Positions 33,692-42,828 are shown, counted from the stretch's first letter. The stretch: DNA of 64,000 nt from Marinobacterium lutimaris (GCF_900108065.1 NZ_FNVQ01000007.1:1-64000), one strand, 5' to 3'. Numbers and translations are program-made. Notes: generated by a model not told the origin, from the letters alone.

Positions 33692-34819
33692 TCATGCCGC
33701 CGCGACACTATCCTTATCTGCCGGTTTATCGAGCGCCAGACCGCGGTCTGTGGCCCAGGTCAGTCGAGCCTGGGAGCCGGGGTCGATGACCGGTGCATCC
33801 TGATCGTTGAGCATTTTCACCATCAGCTGGGCGCCATCGCTCATCTTGAAGAAGTAGCGGATCGAGTCGCCCACGTAGAGCCGGGTGATGAATTCAGCGC
33901 TGATGACGTTATCGAACTCCCGTCCCGGCCCCGCTATGAACAGGTTCTCGGGACGTACCGCGAGGATGCAGGGCTCACCCTTGGGCGGGCAGTTGATATT
34001 CAGCGCGCTGACCTTGTCGCCGCGGGACAGGCTGATGGTGGCGGTCTGCTCGTTGCAATCTTCAACGGTGCCGTGAATATGGTTGTTCTCACCGATAAAG
34101 TCGGCGACAAAGGAGTTGGCCGGTGTTTCGTACAGCGCTGAAGGGTGTGAGCACTGCTGCACCACGCCGTCGTTGAACACGGCGATGCGGTCGGACATGG
34201 TCAGCGCTTCGGTCTGATCGTGAGTCACGTAGATGGCGGTAAAACCGAGCTGCTCGTGCAGACGTTTGATCTCGTACTGCATGTGTTCACGCAGGTTCTT
34301 ATCCAGTGCGCCGAGCGGTTCATCCATCAGCACGATGCTGGGTTCGAAGATCAGCGAGCGGGCCAGGGCGACACGCTGTTTCTGGCCGCCAGAGAGCTGT
34401 CCAGGATAGCGTTTGCCAAAGGCATCAAGCTCCACCAGTGCCAGGGCGTCCTTGACCTTCTGGTTAACCTCGGATGTCGGCAGCTTGCGCACCTTCAACG
34501 GATAAGCCAGGTTCTCGGCGATGGTCATGTGCGGGAACAGCGCGTAGTGCTGAAACACCATGCCGATATTGCGGTGGTAGGGCGCCACATCCTGAACCGA
34601 TTTGCCGTTGATCTCGATGGCGCCGCTGGTGACGTCCTCGAAGCCGGCCAGCATCATCAGGCAGGTGGTCTTACCTGAACCTGAGGGGCCCAGCAGGGTG
34701 ACGAATTCACCTTTACGGATATCCAGGTTGAAGTTCTTCACCACCAGATTCTTCTGGTCGTAGCTCTTCTTCACATTGATGAAGCGAACGTATTTGTCGT
34801 TGACGTCGGAACCTGACAC
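33692..34819 (-). CDS. ABC transporter ATP-binding protein, PotA-like
   Basis: A 375-residue ATPase with Walker A (LLGPSGSGKTTCLMMLAG), signature LSGGQKQRVALARSL, Walker B (SIVLMDEPLGALD) and H-loop IYVTHDQTEAL, then a TOBE domain from about residue 280. It begins with a GTG at 34819 behind AAGGGG. It is the first gene of a complete four-gene importer operon, in contrast to the split system at 5210-13658. Confidence 0.92.
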   Translation of the reverse strand: MSGSDVNDKYVRFINVKKSYDQKNLVVKNFNLDIRKGEFVTLLGPSGSGKTTCLMMLAGFEDVTSGAIEINGKSVQDVAPYHRNIGMVFQHYALFPHMTIAENLAYPLKVRKLPTSEVNQKVKDALALVELDAFGKRYPGQLSGGQKQRVALARSLIFEPSIVLMDEPLGALDKNLREHMQYEIKRLHEQLGFTAIYVTHDQTEALTMSDRIAVFNDGVVQQCSHPSALYETPANSFVADFIGENNHIHGTVEDCNEQTATISLSRGDKVSALNINCPPKGEPCILAVRPENLFIAGPGREFDNVISAEFITRLYVGDSIRYFFKMSDGAQLMVKMLNDQDAPVIDPGSQARLTWATDRGLALDKPADKDSVAAA

Positions 34820-35168
34820 TGAGTAACCCCTTACATTGCTTTGCTATCCGTGGAAGCGCGTTGCTGCAGCTATGGTGTACTTACGATCTAGTTGAAAGGC
34901 AATCTGCGTACCAGTTTGATATGAACCAACGTGATACAGCTGTTTCAGCCAGAAAGCCGTTTTCTGTTTCATCCAGTCTAGGCAGAAATGCACTGTTTTT
35001 GGGCCTTAGGCGCACTTTTTTAGTTTGGTGGGTATTTCCAGAAAAGATAGCTTTTAATGCCGGGAACGGAGGGGAAATTCCCTGAGTAAAAGGGTCGGGA
35101 TATAAATGTTTCTTTTTGTAACGTCTGTTACCTGATGTTTTTTCGTTACCGGAAACAGTCGCTTAATC
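34820..35168. promoter_or_regulatory. Promoter region of the PotA-like operon
   Basis: No gene is visible in these 349 bp. The stretch should carry the promoter of the ABC operon and the 3' end of the draT transcript. GTAAC and GTTAC form a 5-bp hairpin at 35118-35131 without a T-run. I could not assign a clear promoter. Confidence 0.45.
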
Positions 35169-36023
35169 TTACTGGTGCTGTTCCGCGCTGGTGACGCCCC
35201 GATAAGGTGCCACCCGGTAAAGGCCACCGAGAACCATGTACTCCTTTTCGCCGTGCAGCTGTCCGGGTAACAGACTGTCGAAGCAGACGATTTTGGTCAG
35301 CGGAACTTCCACCTCAAGAATCTTATGGCCAAAGCGCAGCGCCTCTTCGGGGTCGAGGCTGAACGAGCTTAAATTGTTGAACAGCTTCAGCGGTTGGTTA
35401 TCTGAAAGCTCGCCGAACAGTTTGCCGACGCTGCCACGGTAAAGCCGCAGATGAGTGCGTCCAGGATACTGCCGCACCAGTTCATGCTGGCAAAAGGTGT
35501 AGAGCAGGTCGAGCTGGGTATCCAGGGCGTTGGTGTTATAGATGCCGCGTATCCGCTCCTCCATGAAACGGTCGTAGGCATCGCTTTCCGGTCCCGGGAT
35601 CGGCTCCTTGTGAAACCGGGTCAGCAGCCCGAAGCGTGATTCCACCCAGCCCTTCCAGACAGCACCTTCGCGGCTGTCGGAGTCGAAAAACCAGCCTCGC
35701 AGCAGGCGGTTATAGTTCGCCTTCGGCCTGGGCTGGGGCTCCGCCAGATCCGATTCTGGCAGGTCATCGGCCGGCAGGCGGAATCTCAATGTCATATAGT
35801 TGCGAAAGGCCTGGAGGCGGGGTTCGGGGCTTTCCTCCTGTGCCAGGTGTTCCAGCAGATCGGCGTAGAGTGCGCGCACGCCATCGAGCTCCAGCGGCGC
35901 CGGTTTTTGCTGGTATTCCAGGCTGGCGATCACCCGCGCCGGCAGGTTGCAGCGATTCAGCGACAGCAGGGCGCTTTTCGGTGCCCGGGGCAGATCGTAT
36001 TCAGGCAAAAGTAGCTCAGGCAA
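35169..36023 (-). CDS. draT: DraT-type NAD-dependent ADP-ribosyltransferase
   Basis: A 284-residue protein that matches dinitrogenase reductase ADP-ribosyltransferase: NRCNLPARVIASLEYQ near the start, REGAVWKGWVESRFGLL, NALDTQLDLLYTFCQHEL, and the R-S-E type active site as R196 in LRLYRG, S219-S222 in NNLSSFS, and E259/E261 in HGEKEYMVLGG. DraT inactivates nitrogenase iron protein in diazotrophs. No nif gene and no draG hydrolase lie in the window, so the target may be NifH elsewhere or another protein. The start appears to be a TTG at 36023. It is the last gene of a run with a UspA-like and a Lon-like gene. Confidence 0.87.
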   Translation of the reverse strand: MPELLLPEYDLPRAPKSALLSLNRCNLPARVIASLEYQQKPAPLELDGVRALYADLLEHLAQEESPEPRLQAFRNYMTLRFRLPADDLPESDLAEPQPRPKANYNRLLRGWFFDSDSREGAVWKGWVESRFGLLTRFHKEPIPGPESDAYDRFMEERIRGIYNTNALDTQLDLLYTFCQHELVRQYPGRTHLRLYRGSVGKLFGELSDNQPLKLFNNLSSFSLDPEEALRFGHKILEVEVPLTKIVCFDSLLPGQLHGEKEYMVLGGLYRVAPYRGVTSAEQHQ

Positions 36024-36094
36024 GGGAGCGTTCCGGTTGTGGTGGTTCTCGGATCTTACCGGCTAGTTCGAACTGTTGTCCTGATCTGGGTCGA

Positions 36095-36802
36095 TCAGGG
36101 AGTGATCAAGGTGGCCACCGGCGGCAGGCTTTCATCCTCATTGAGCAGGCTGGCGGGCAGCACCAGCAGGCTGACCTGCCAGGCGCGCAGTAGGGGTAGC
36201 AGTTGCTCCCGTTGCGGCACCGCCAGATCGGTGCGTACGGCAACCCCGGCAGGCAGACCGTGTGTCTGATGCCAGGGGGAGGCGGGCAGGGCGAGAAGGA
36301 CGATCGGCAACGCCAGCTGGGAGGCGATTCTGCGGGCGCTCTCCAGGGCGTGCTCCGAGGCTTCATCTCCGTTGTGGATAACCGCAATATGCGGCTGGCT
36401 CGCTGACTTGGCGAGCACGCCGGCCTTAAACAGTGGCTGGCCGCTGCGAAGCTGCAGCAGAGCGGTGTCGGCGGCCGGGCGAACTGAACTCTGGTGACTG
36501 ATCCGCGTAACCTGCCAGTTCAGCGGCTGATTGCGGGCAATCTCCGCCAGCAGTTGATTAAGCACCCTGATATTGCGTTCTGTCCGGCGGTCGAGATTGG
36601 CGGTATTCAAAGGGCGGGTGGTCGCGCTGGCGCGACAGATCTCGGTGCTGAACGGCAGCCCTGCCAGGGTGCTGAGCGCTTCATCCTCTTCCAGCTGTGC
36701 CAGCAGGTCAGCATCCAGAGCCTGGGCCAGCGCCACCCAGTCGGTCAGTTCTTTAGGGTCCGGCAGGCGGGTGTCGAGCCGAATCAGCAGTTGCCGGATC
36801 AT
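36095..36802 (-). CDS. UspA-like protein of uncertain function
   Basis: A 235-residue protein. The first half is leucine-rich and helical (ELTDWVALAQALDADLLAQLEED). The second half resembles a universal stress protein fold: HIAVIHNGDEASEHALESARRIA, an alternation of short strands such as PIVLLALPAS, and SLLVLPASLL. The usual nucleotide-binding GxxGxxG(S/T) is not evident. It lies 27 bp after the Lon-like gene and 71 bp before draT, so it is probably co-expressed with them. No function can be given. Confidence 0.6.
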   Translation of the reverse strand: MIRQLLIRLDTRLPDPKELTDWVALAQALDADLLAQLEEDEALSTLAGLPFSTEICRASATTRPLNTANLDRRTERNIRVLNQLLAEIARNQPLNWQVTRISHQSSVRPAADTALLQLRSGQPLFKAGVLAKSASQPHIAVIHNGDEASEHALESARRIASQLALPIVLLALPASPWHQTHGLPAGVAVRTDLAVPQREQLLPLLRAWQVSLLVLPASLLNEDESLPPVATLITP

Positions 36803-36829
36803 GCCTTCCTCCTCGTCCGCCGGGGCCTG

Positions 36830-39238
36830 TTATTGTTCACTTTTGCCACTCAGCTTGCGCGCTTGTTCGGTCCAGTCGAGCAGCTGCTGCTGTACCCGGC
36901 CGTTGACGCTGGCGGGCGGGTAACGGCCGTCATCATCGGCCTTGCCCGGTTCACGACCGAATAGCAGGCTGATCAGCTCGTCCAGCGTGCTGACCGCGTA
37001 GATGTTGAACTGACCGTCGGCACAGGCTGTAACCACCTCCTGATCGAGAATCAGGTGATCCACATTGGTTTTGGGAATGATCACGCCCTGGTCGCCGCTG
37101 AGGCCGCGGTTACGGCAAAGCTCAAAGAAGCCCTCTATCTTCTCATTCACGCCGCCGATCGCCTGGATCTCGCCCTGCTGGTTGATCGAGCCGGTGACGG
37201 CAAAGGATTGCTTGATCGGCAGGCCGGAAATGGCGGAAAGCAGTACGCAGAGTTCCATGGCGGAGGCGCTGTCGCCATCGACCATACCGTAGGACTGCTC
37301 GAACACCAGGCTGGCATGCAGCGACAGGGGCGCGTTGCGGGCGTAGCGCGCACCGATGCAGTTGGCCAGGATCATCACGCCCTTGGTGTGGATTGGCCCA
37401 CCGAGCTCGGTTTCACGCTCGATATCGATCAGTTTGCCGCTGCCCAGGCGCGCGGTGGCGCTGATTCGCGCCGGTTTGCCGAAGCGCTGGTCGCCCAGCT
37501 GGAATACCGTCAGGCCGTTGCCCTGGCCCACTGCGGCGCCACTGGAGGCAAGCATTACGGTACCGCGCTCGATCTGCTCCTGCATCAGTTCGGAATACTG
37601 GGCGCTGCGGGTGCGCGCCAGTTTCAGGGCGCGACTGACATGGGCTGCATCAACTTCGCTGGCGCCGACCTGGGTGGCGCAGTAACTGGCCTCACGCAGC
37701 AGATCGACGAGTTGACCGCGGTTCAGCGACAGCTTGGCGCTGTCGTCGACGCGGCGGGAGCTTTGTTCGACGATTCGCTCCAGGCCCGTAAGCGTGAAGG
37801 GTGCCAGCGCCTCCTCCTGCACCAGTTGGGTGATAAGACCGAGGTAGCTCTCGACATTCTCCCGGGAGCGGTCCAGCTGTTCGTTGAAGTCAGCGTAGAT
37901 CTTGAACAGCGAACTGAACTCCGGATCGTAGGCTTTGAGCAGGTAATAAAGACGCCGCTCACCGATCAGAATTACTTTGACCTTCAGCGGTATCGGTTCC
38001 GCCTCCAGTGAGCGGGTGCCGCTGATGCCGTACATCTTTTCCAGCGGGTCGATGCGGATCTCGTGATTGCGCAGCGCCCGTTTCAGGCCCTCCCAGGCGA
38101 AGGGATAGGTGAGCAGCTTCTGCGCGTCGACGATCAGATAGCCGCCGTTGGCACGGTGCAGGGCGCCCGGCTGGATCAGGCTGAAGTCGGTGCTCAGGGT
38201 ACCGAAAGAGGAGCGGTACTCGATCCGCCCCACCAGGTTCTGGTAACTGGGAATATCTTCGACCACCACAGGCGAGCCGCCGTCGTTGTCGTGACTGACC
38301 AGCAGGTTGATATGGTAGCGGCGGAAGGCGTCGCTCTTGGCGAGTTTGTGTAACGGTGTCTTGGCGTTGTCGTCCTTCTCCGGTGCGAAAAAGTCGTCCA
38401 CGTTTTCGATCATGTCCTGATGCACCTGATCGAGAAACGTCAGCACCTCGGTCTGGGCGCCATATTTTTCACGCAGCACCGACAGCGCCGGGTCGATGAT
38501 CGAGTGCGTGATCTCATCCTCCAGCGCCTTGATCGCCTCGCGTTGCTCCTGCTGTAGCTTGGGAAGATCCCGCACCAGGCTGGTCAGCTCTGCGTTGAGG
38601 CGTTCCAGCGCTGCCTTGATCCGCTCTTTCTCCTCGTTCGGCAGCGCCTTGAACTGATCCGGCGTCATCAGCTTGCCTTCTCTGAGAGGGCCAAGGGTAT
38701 AACCGGAAGGGGTACGCATCAGGGTGATCTGTTCTTCATGGGCTTTCTCGCCCAGGCCCTTGAAGGCGTTTTCCTCGCGCTGTTCAAACTCGTCGGTGAG
38801 CTCCTGAACGCGGTTGCGATAGTCGTCGCTTTTGAAGGTGGCGGGAATCTGTATCAGTAGCTGCTCAACCAGCTTTTGCATATCCCGTGACAGTGCACGG
38901 CCCAGCCCTTGGGGCAGGCTGAGCATGCAGGGTTCATGGCTGCGCTCGAAGTTATGCACATAGACCCAGTCCAGTGGCGCCTCGCCCTTTGCGGCACGCT
39001 CATTGATGGTGCGAGCCACCAGCTCACGACGGCCTATGCCGGTGGATCCGCTGACAAACAGGTTGTAGCCGGGATGGGGCATGCCGACGGCAAAATTGAT
39101 TGCGTCCATGGCCCGTTCCTGGCCCAGCGCGGAGAAGTCCGGCGACAGATCGGCCGTGGATCTGAAGCCAAACCGGCTCAGATCACAGCGGTGGTAAAGT
39201 TGCTCCACTCCCAGCGGTTTCAGATCTTTCGCAGCCAT
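36830..39238 (-). CDS. Lon-like ATP-dependent protease (AAA_32/Lon_C type)
   Basis: An 802-residue protein of the Lon-related group with a non-canonical ATPase part. The P-loop reads SGSTGIGRREL, with Arg in place of the usual Lys, as is common in this group. A long coiled-coil insertion lies at about residues 155-245. The C-terminal serine protease domain has catalytic Ser in GDSASAMEL (about residue 655) and Lys in NEKIEGFFEL (about 698). Relatives in Pseudomonas affect stress and antibiotic tolerance. It starts the possible operon with the UspA-like gene and draT. Confidence 0.92.
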   Translation of the reverse strand: MAAKDLKPLGVEQLYHRCDLSRFGFRSTADLSPDFSALGQERAMDAINFAVGMPHPGYNLFVSGSTGIGRRELVARTINERAAKGEAPLDWVYVHNFERSHEPCMLSLPQGLGRALSRDMQKLVEQLLIQIPATFKSDDYRNRVQELTDEFEQREENAFKGLGEKAHEEQITLMRTPSGYTLGPLREGKLMTPDQFKALPNEEKERIKAALERLNAELTSLVRDLPKLQQEQREAIKALEDEITHSIIDPALSVLREKYGAQTEVLTFLDQVHQDMIENVDDFFAPEKDDNAKTPLHKLAKSDAFRRYHINLLVSHDNDGGSPVVVEDIPSYQNLVGRIEYRSSFGTLSTDFSLIQPGALHRANGGYLIVDAQKLLTYPFAWEGLKRALRNHEIRIDPLEKMYGISGTRSLEAEPIPLKVKVILIGERRLYYLLKAYDPEFSSLFKIYADFNEQLDRSRENVESYLGLITQLVQEEALAPFTLTGLERIVEQSSRRVDDSAKLSLNRGQLVDLLREASYCATQVGASEVDAAHVSRALKLARTRSAQYSELMQEQIERGTVMLASSGAAVGQGNGLTVFQLGDQRFGKPARISATARLGSGKLIDIERETELGGPIHTKGVMILANCIGARYARNAPLSLHASLVFEQSYGMVDGDSASAMELCVLLSAISGLPIKQSFAVTGSINQQGEIQAIGGVNEKIEGFFELCRNRGLSGDQGVIIPKTNVDHLILDQEVVTACADGQFNIYAVSTLDELISLLFGREPGKADDDGRYPPASVNGRVQQQLLDWTEQARKLSGKSEQ

Positions 39239-39363
39239 CCCTTATCCCATCCTGTTCAACGACCTACAGACAAAGCGTAGATCAGTTAACCGGGTGCGGG
39301 TGACATTTCTGTGATGCAGTTTACGCAGATCAAGCGCAGGGTGAATTGCACATTGGGCCAGGC

Positions 39364-40611
39364 TCAGATCAGTAGCAGAAGGCCGCCGACCAGCATGCTA
39401 AGACCCAGCCCTGGTACCAGCGTCTTCAATAGCGTAGCGCCACCGGCCGCGCCGGCGAGAATCCCCTTCACCAGCGTATTGCTGATCGCTGCCAGGGTGA
39501 TACCGACGATAGCAATCTGCTGGCCGATGCCGTTATCGGTCATACGGGTCAGCGTGAGGGTAATGGCGTCCACGTCGGTGAGCCCGGCTACCAGGGAAAC
39601 TATCCACAGCCCCTGCTCGCCCATCTCCGCTCTGATCCCCTCTGCAGCCAGCATGATGACTGCCAGCAGTGCGCCGAATTTCAGCGCGGGGCCGATCTGA
39701 AACGGCTTCTGGTTCAACTGGCTGCTGTCGAATTCGCCGTCGGCTTCGGTTTTACGCCAGAGCCAGAGTGCCATGGCGAAGCTGGTCAGGCTCATGCCGC
39801 CCAGAGGAATCGACAGCTGCTGTACTAGCTCCACATTCAATACCGCCACCAGCAGCAGAATACGTGGGTACATGATGGCGCTGGCCAGCAGAATACCGCC
39901 GGCCAGCAGCCGATACATCGGCAGTTGCTGGCTCATGCGGGCCAGGCTTAGCGTGGTAGCGGTGCTGGAGGCGATGCCACCAAAGGCGCTGGTAATCATG
40001 ATTCCCTTACCGGCACCCGCCAGGCGCATGGCGAAGTATCCCGCCAGGCTGATAGCGGAGATCAGCACCACCATCAGCCAGATTTCGTAGGGGTTCAGCG
40101 TGTCCCAGGGGCCGAAGGTTTCGTTGGGCAGCACCGGTAGCAGCACCGCCGAGATCAGTCCCAACTGCAGGATGCCGCGCAGCTCTTCGGCGTTAAGGCC
40201 GTAGATCCAGCCGTGCAGGGTTTCCTTGAAGTGCAACAGCACGGTGACGATCACCGCAGCACCCACCGCCAGTGTGGATTCGCCGATGGAGACCAGCAGG
40301 CCAAGCAGAAAGGTGAGCAGCGCCGCGATGACGGTAGTGGTGCCAAAATCCCGATCTTCGTCGCTGTTGAGCCGGTAACCCAGAGCCAGTAGCAGCGACA
40401 GCCCCAACAGAGCTGCGACCGGAATCCAGGGAGTCAGCAGGGTGCCGAGCATACCGGCCACCTGACCGGCTACCGCCACCAGCGCGAAGGTGCGAATACC
40501 GGCAACGCGGCCACCGGCGCGCATCATGCGTTCATGCCAGCCGCGTTCCAGGCCGATCAGCAGCCCGAGGGCCAGAGCGGTGAGCAGTTGGACAATCGGT
40601 TGATCGATCAT
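39364..40611 (-). CDS. MgtC/SapB and DUF4010 family membrane protein
   Basis: A 415-residue membrane protein with about 12 hydrophobic segments. The N-terminal third matches MgtC/SapB (ALALGLLIGLERGWHERM, AGIRTFALVAVAGQVAG), and the rest matches DUF4010 (SAFGGIASSTATTLSLARMS, AGLTDVDAITLTLTRM). The family is linked to magnesium limitation or membrane energetics, but this fused type has no established function. It stands alone, with a repeat region upstream. Confidence 0.87.
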   Translation of the reverse strand: MIDQPIVQLLTALALGLLIGLERGWHERMMRAGGRVAGIRTFALVAVAGQVAGMLGTLLTPWIPVAALLGLSLLLALGYRLNSDEDRDFGTTTVIAALLTFLLGLLVSIGESTLAVGAAVIVTVLLHFKETLHGWIYGLNAEELRGILQLGLISAVLLPVLPNETFGPWDTLNPYEIWLMVVLISAISLAGYFAMRLAGAGKGIMITSAFGGIASSTATTLSLARMSQQLPMYRLLAGGILLASAIMYPRILLLVAVLNVELVQQLSIPLGGMSLTSFAMALWLWRKTEADGEFDSSQLNQKPFQIGPALKFGALLAVIMLAAEGIRAEMGEQGLWIVSLVAGLTDVDAITLTLTRMTDNGIGQQIAIVGITLAAISNTLVKGILAGAAGGATLLKTLVPGLGLSMLVGGLLLLI

Positions 40612-40720
40612 GGGTGGGGCTCCTTGCCTGGCTCTTTTTTTCTATATTAAGCGTAGAAAAAAATGGCGCTCATAGAGAGCGCTCAAGGCTTAGAGCAAAC
40701 TCTTGTCAGGCTTACGGGCT

Positions 40721-40912
40721 GTCCCGCTCTCTGCGTTGGACTTTCTCGACGTAGCACCACTACGCCTTCAAAAGCCCGCCTTGATAGCGAACCAGCCCGT
40801 AAGCCTGCCAGGGCCGGGTTGCTGGTTACCGCTTCTCGACAGGCCACCAGCCTGCCTTCAAAGTGGCGCCGCGATCAGGGTCCGCTCAGCAACCCAGTGT
40901 CAGGAGATGGTT
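40721..40912. repeat. 192-bp tandem repeat, copy 1
   Basis: This unit is repeated at once by 40913-41101 with only a few changes. Each unit contains two hairpin modules 90 bp apart that share the frame TTCTCGAC, stem, CACCA loop, stem, CCTTCAAA. In copy 1 the stems are GTAG/CTAC (40751-40763) and CAGGC/GCCTG (40840-40854). The unit is a multiple of three, so a frame stays open across it, but the lack of a start site and family match argue against coding. Confidence 0.85.
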
Positions 40913-41101
40913 GTCCCGCTCTCTGCGTTGGACTTTCTCGACGTAGCACCACTACGCCTTCAAAAGTCCGCCTTGATAGCGAACCAGCCCGTAAGCCTGG
41001 CAGGGCCGGGGTTTTGGTTACCGCTTTTCGACAGGCCTCCAGCCTGACTTCAAAGTGGCGCCGCGATCAGGGTCCGCTCAGCAACCCAGTGTCAGGAGAT
41101 A
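40913..41101. repeat. 192-bp tandem repeat, copy 2
   Basis: The second copy is offset by exactly 192 bp. Here the first module has an extended outer stem GGACTTT with AAAGTCC (about 40930-40969), and the second module has loop CTCCA in place of CACCA. A short inverted motif (CAGGCTTACGGGCTG at 40708 and CAGCCCGTAAGCCTG at 40793 and 40985) also recurs. It looks like a REP-type element in the gap between two convergent or tandem transcription units. Confidence 0.85.
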
Positions 41102-41148
41102 GCCGGTCCGCCTCGATACCGGAACGGCTGGCAGCCTGACGGGACGTG

Positions 41149-42663
41149 TTACATCTGCCCCTGAGTTTCGTAACGCACGTGCCAGCTCAGTGCTTCTTCC
41201 AGCAGGTGCGGGGTGTGCATGCCGCGGCCGGAGTGCAGAGCGCGTTCGTAGTAGTCCATCAGCGCCGGGCGGAAGTCCGGGTGAGCGCAGTTGTTGATGA
41301 TCTCGTGGGCGCGCTGGCGCGGTGACAGGCCGCGAAGGTCCGCCAGACCCTGTTCGGTGACGACGATCTTTACATCGTGCTCGGTGTGGTCCACATGGGA
41401 AACCATAGGCACGATAGCGGAGATAGCGCCATCTTTAGCGGTGGACGGTGATACGAAGATCGACAGATAACCGTTACGGGCGAAGTCGCCGGAACCGCCG
41501 ATACCGTTCATCATCCGCGTACCCATCACATGGGTAGAGTTGATGTTGCCGTAGATATCCGCCTCGATCAGGCCATTCATGGCGATCACGCCCAGGCGGC
41601 GGGCCAGCTCCGGATGGTTGCTGATATCCTGCTGGCGCAGAATGATCTTGTCGCGGTAGAGGTCGATGTTGTTATCGAACTCGGCGATTCCTTCCGGGCT
41701 CAGTGAAAACGCGGTGGCCGATGCGGTCGCCAGGGTGCCGGATTTGAGCATTTTCAGCATGCCGTCCTGGATCACCTCGGTGAAGGCGGTCAGGTTCTTG
41801 AACGGACCTGCGTCCAGCCCTTCGAGCACAGCGTTGGGGATGTTACCCACACCAGATTGAATCGGCAGCAGCTCTTTCGGCAGGCGACCCAGCTCGATCT
41901 CGCGGTGGAAGAAGTTGAGAATGTGCTCCGCGATCTTACGGGAAGTCTCGTCCGGTGCCTTGAACGGGGTGTTGCGATCAGGGGCGGAGGTTTCCACCAC
42001 GGCGATCACTTTATCCATCGGGCAGGCCAGGTAAGGCTCGCCGATACGGTCGGCCGGATCGGTGATCATGATCGGCTTGCGGTTCGGCGGCAGCGCGGTG
42101 CCGTAGTAAACGTCGTGCATCCCTTCCAGCTTGGCGTTCTGCTTGCTGTTGACCTCGAGGATGATCTTGTCCGCCTGCTCGATCCAGGTCTTGTTGTTGC
42201 CCACGGATGAGGAGGGGATCAGGCTGCCGTCTTCGCGGATTCCGGCCACTTCGATTACTGCCAGATCCATCTTGCCAAGGAAGCCGGACCAGGCGTACTG
42301 GGACACTTCAGAAAGGTGGATATCCACGTAATCCATCTTGCCGGTGTTGATGCGGTCGCGGCAGATTGGATCGCTCTGAAACGGCAGGCGCATTTCGATA
42401 CCGTCCACTTCGGCCAGCACACCGTCCAGTTCCGGCGCGGTGGATGCGCCGGTCCAGACGCTGATTCGGAACGGCGGTTCGCCGGCGGCGTTCAGTTTAC
42501 GGATACGCTCGGCCAGGGCGCCAGGAACAGCCTTGGGATAACCCGCGCCGGTAAAACCGCTCATGCCCACATTGATACCCGCAGGGATCAGCTCGGCCGC
42601 AGCTTCGGCGCTCATGACGCGATCGCGCAGAGCCGCGCAACGAATGCGTGATTCGGAAGACAT
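41149..42663 (-). CDS. Acetyl-CoA hydrolase/transferase family, succinyl-CoA:acetate CoA-transferase-like
   Basis: A 504-residue CoA-transferase of the Cat1/AarC group. It has MSGFTGAGYPKAVPGALAE at the start, FTEVIQDGMLKMLKSG in the region of the catalytic Glu, and NGIGGSGDFARNGYLSIF near the CoA site. It moves CoA between succinyl-CoA and acetate or propionate, linking acetate handling to the TCA cycle. Two TTGTCGACAA-like palindromes upstream suggest control by a GntR-type repressor. It is a single-gene unit. Confidence 0.9.
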   Translation of the reverse strand: MSSESRIRCAALRDRVMSAEAAAELIPAGINVGMSGFTGAGYPKAVPGALAERIRKLNAAGEPPFRISVWTGASTAPELDGVLAEVDGIEMRLPFQSDPICRDRINTGKMDYVDIHLSEVSQYAWSGFLGKMDLAVIEVAGIREDGSLIPSSSVGNNKTWIEQADKIILEVNSKQNAKLEGMHDVYYGTALPPNRKPIMITDPADRIGEPYLACPMDKVIAVVETSAPDRNTPFKAPDETSRKIAEHILNFFHREIELGRLPKELLPIQSGVGNIPNAVLEGLDAGPFKNLTAFTEVIQDGMLKMLKSGTLATASATAFSLSPEGIAEFDNNIDLYRDKIILRQQDISNHPELARRLGVIAMNGLIEADIYGNINSTHVMGTRMMNGIGGSGDFARNGYLSIFVSPSTAKDGAISAIVPMVSHVDHTEHDVKIVVTEQGLADLRGLSPRQRAHEIINNCAHPDFRPALMDYYERALHSGRGMHTPHLLEEALSWHVRYETQGQM

Positions 42664-42686
42664 AGGACTTTCCTCAGATCTTATGG

Positions 42687-42698
42687 ATTGTCGACAAT
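42687..42698. promoter_or_regulatory. Palindromic operator upstream of CoA-transferase, proximal copy
   Basis: ATTGTCGACAAT is a perfect 12-bp palindrome 24 bp upstream of the start. Its TTGT-NN-ACAA form resembles operators of GntR-type repressors such as MdcY (ATTGTATACAAT). A weaker relative, GATGTCGACGAA, is at 42717-42728. Confidence 0.6.
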
Positions 42699-42816
42699 TG
42701 TGGAGTTGGAGTTATTGATGTCGACGAAGGGGTAGTTATTAGAAGTGCGATTATAAAGGGCTGGGGTCCAGGCTCTAGGGCTGTTGCCTAGTCTATTAGT
42801 CTAAATATGCAACAAA

Positions 42817-42828
42817 ATTGTCGACATT
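42817..42828. promoter_or_regulatory. Palindromic operator upstream of CoA-transferase, distal copy
   Basis: ATTGTCGACATT differs from the proximal palindrome at one position. The two lie 130 bp apart, so the intervening promoter may be looped or doubly blocked by the same regulator. Confidence 0.55.

Noticed and set aside
37055-38011. Plus-strand frame of 318 codons within the Lon-like gene
   Set aside because: It is a shadow of the protease gene and matches no family.
40721-41101. CRISPR-like array
   Set aside because: There are only two 192-bp units with no short repeats and unique spacers, and no cas genes.
40663-41139. Open frame of 158 codons across the 192-bp repeats
   Set aside because: The repeat length is a multiple of three, which keeps the frame open, but the hairpin structure and lack of start signal argue for a non-coding repeat.
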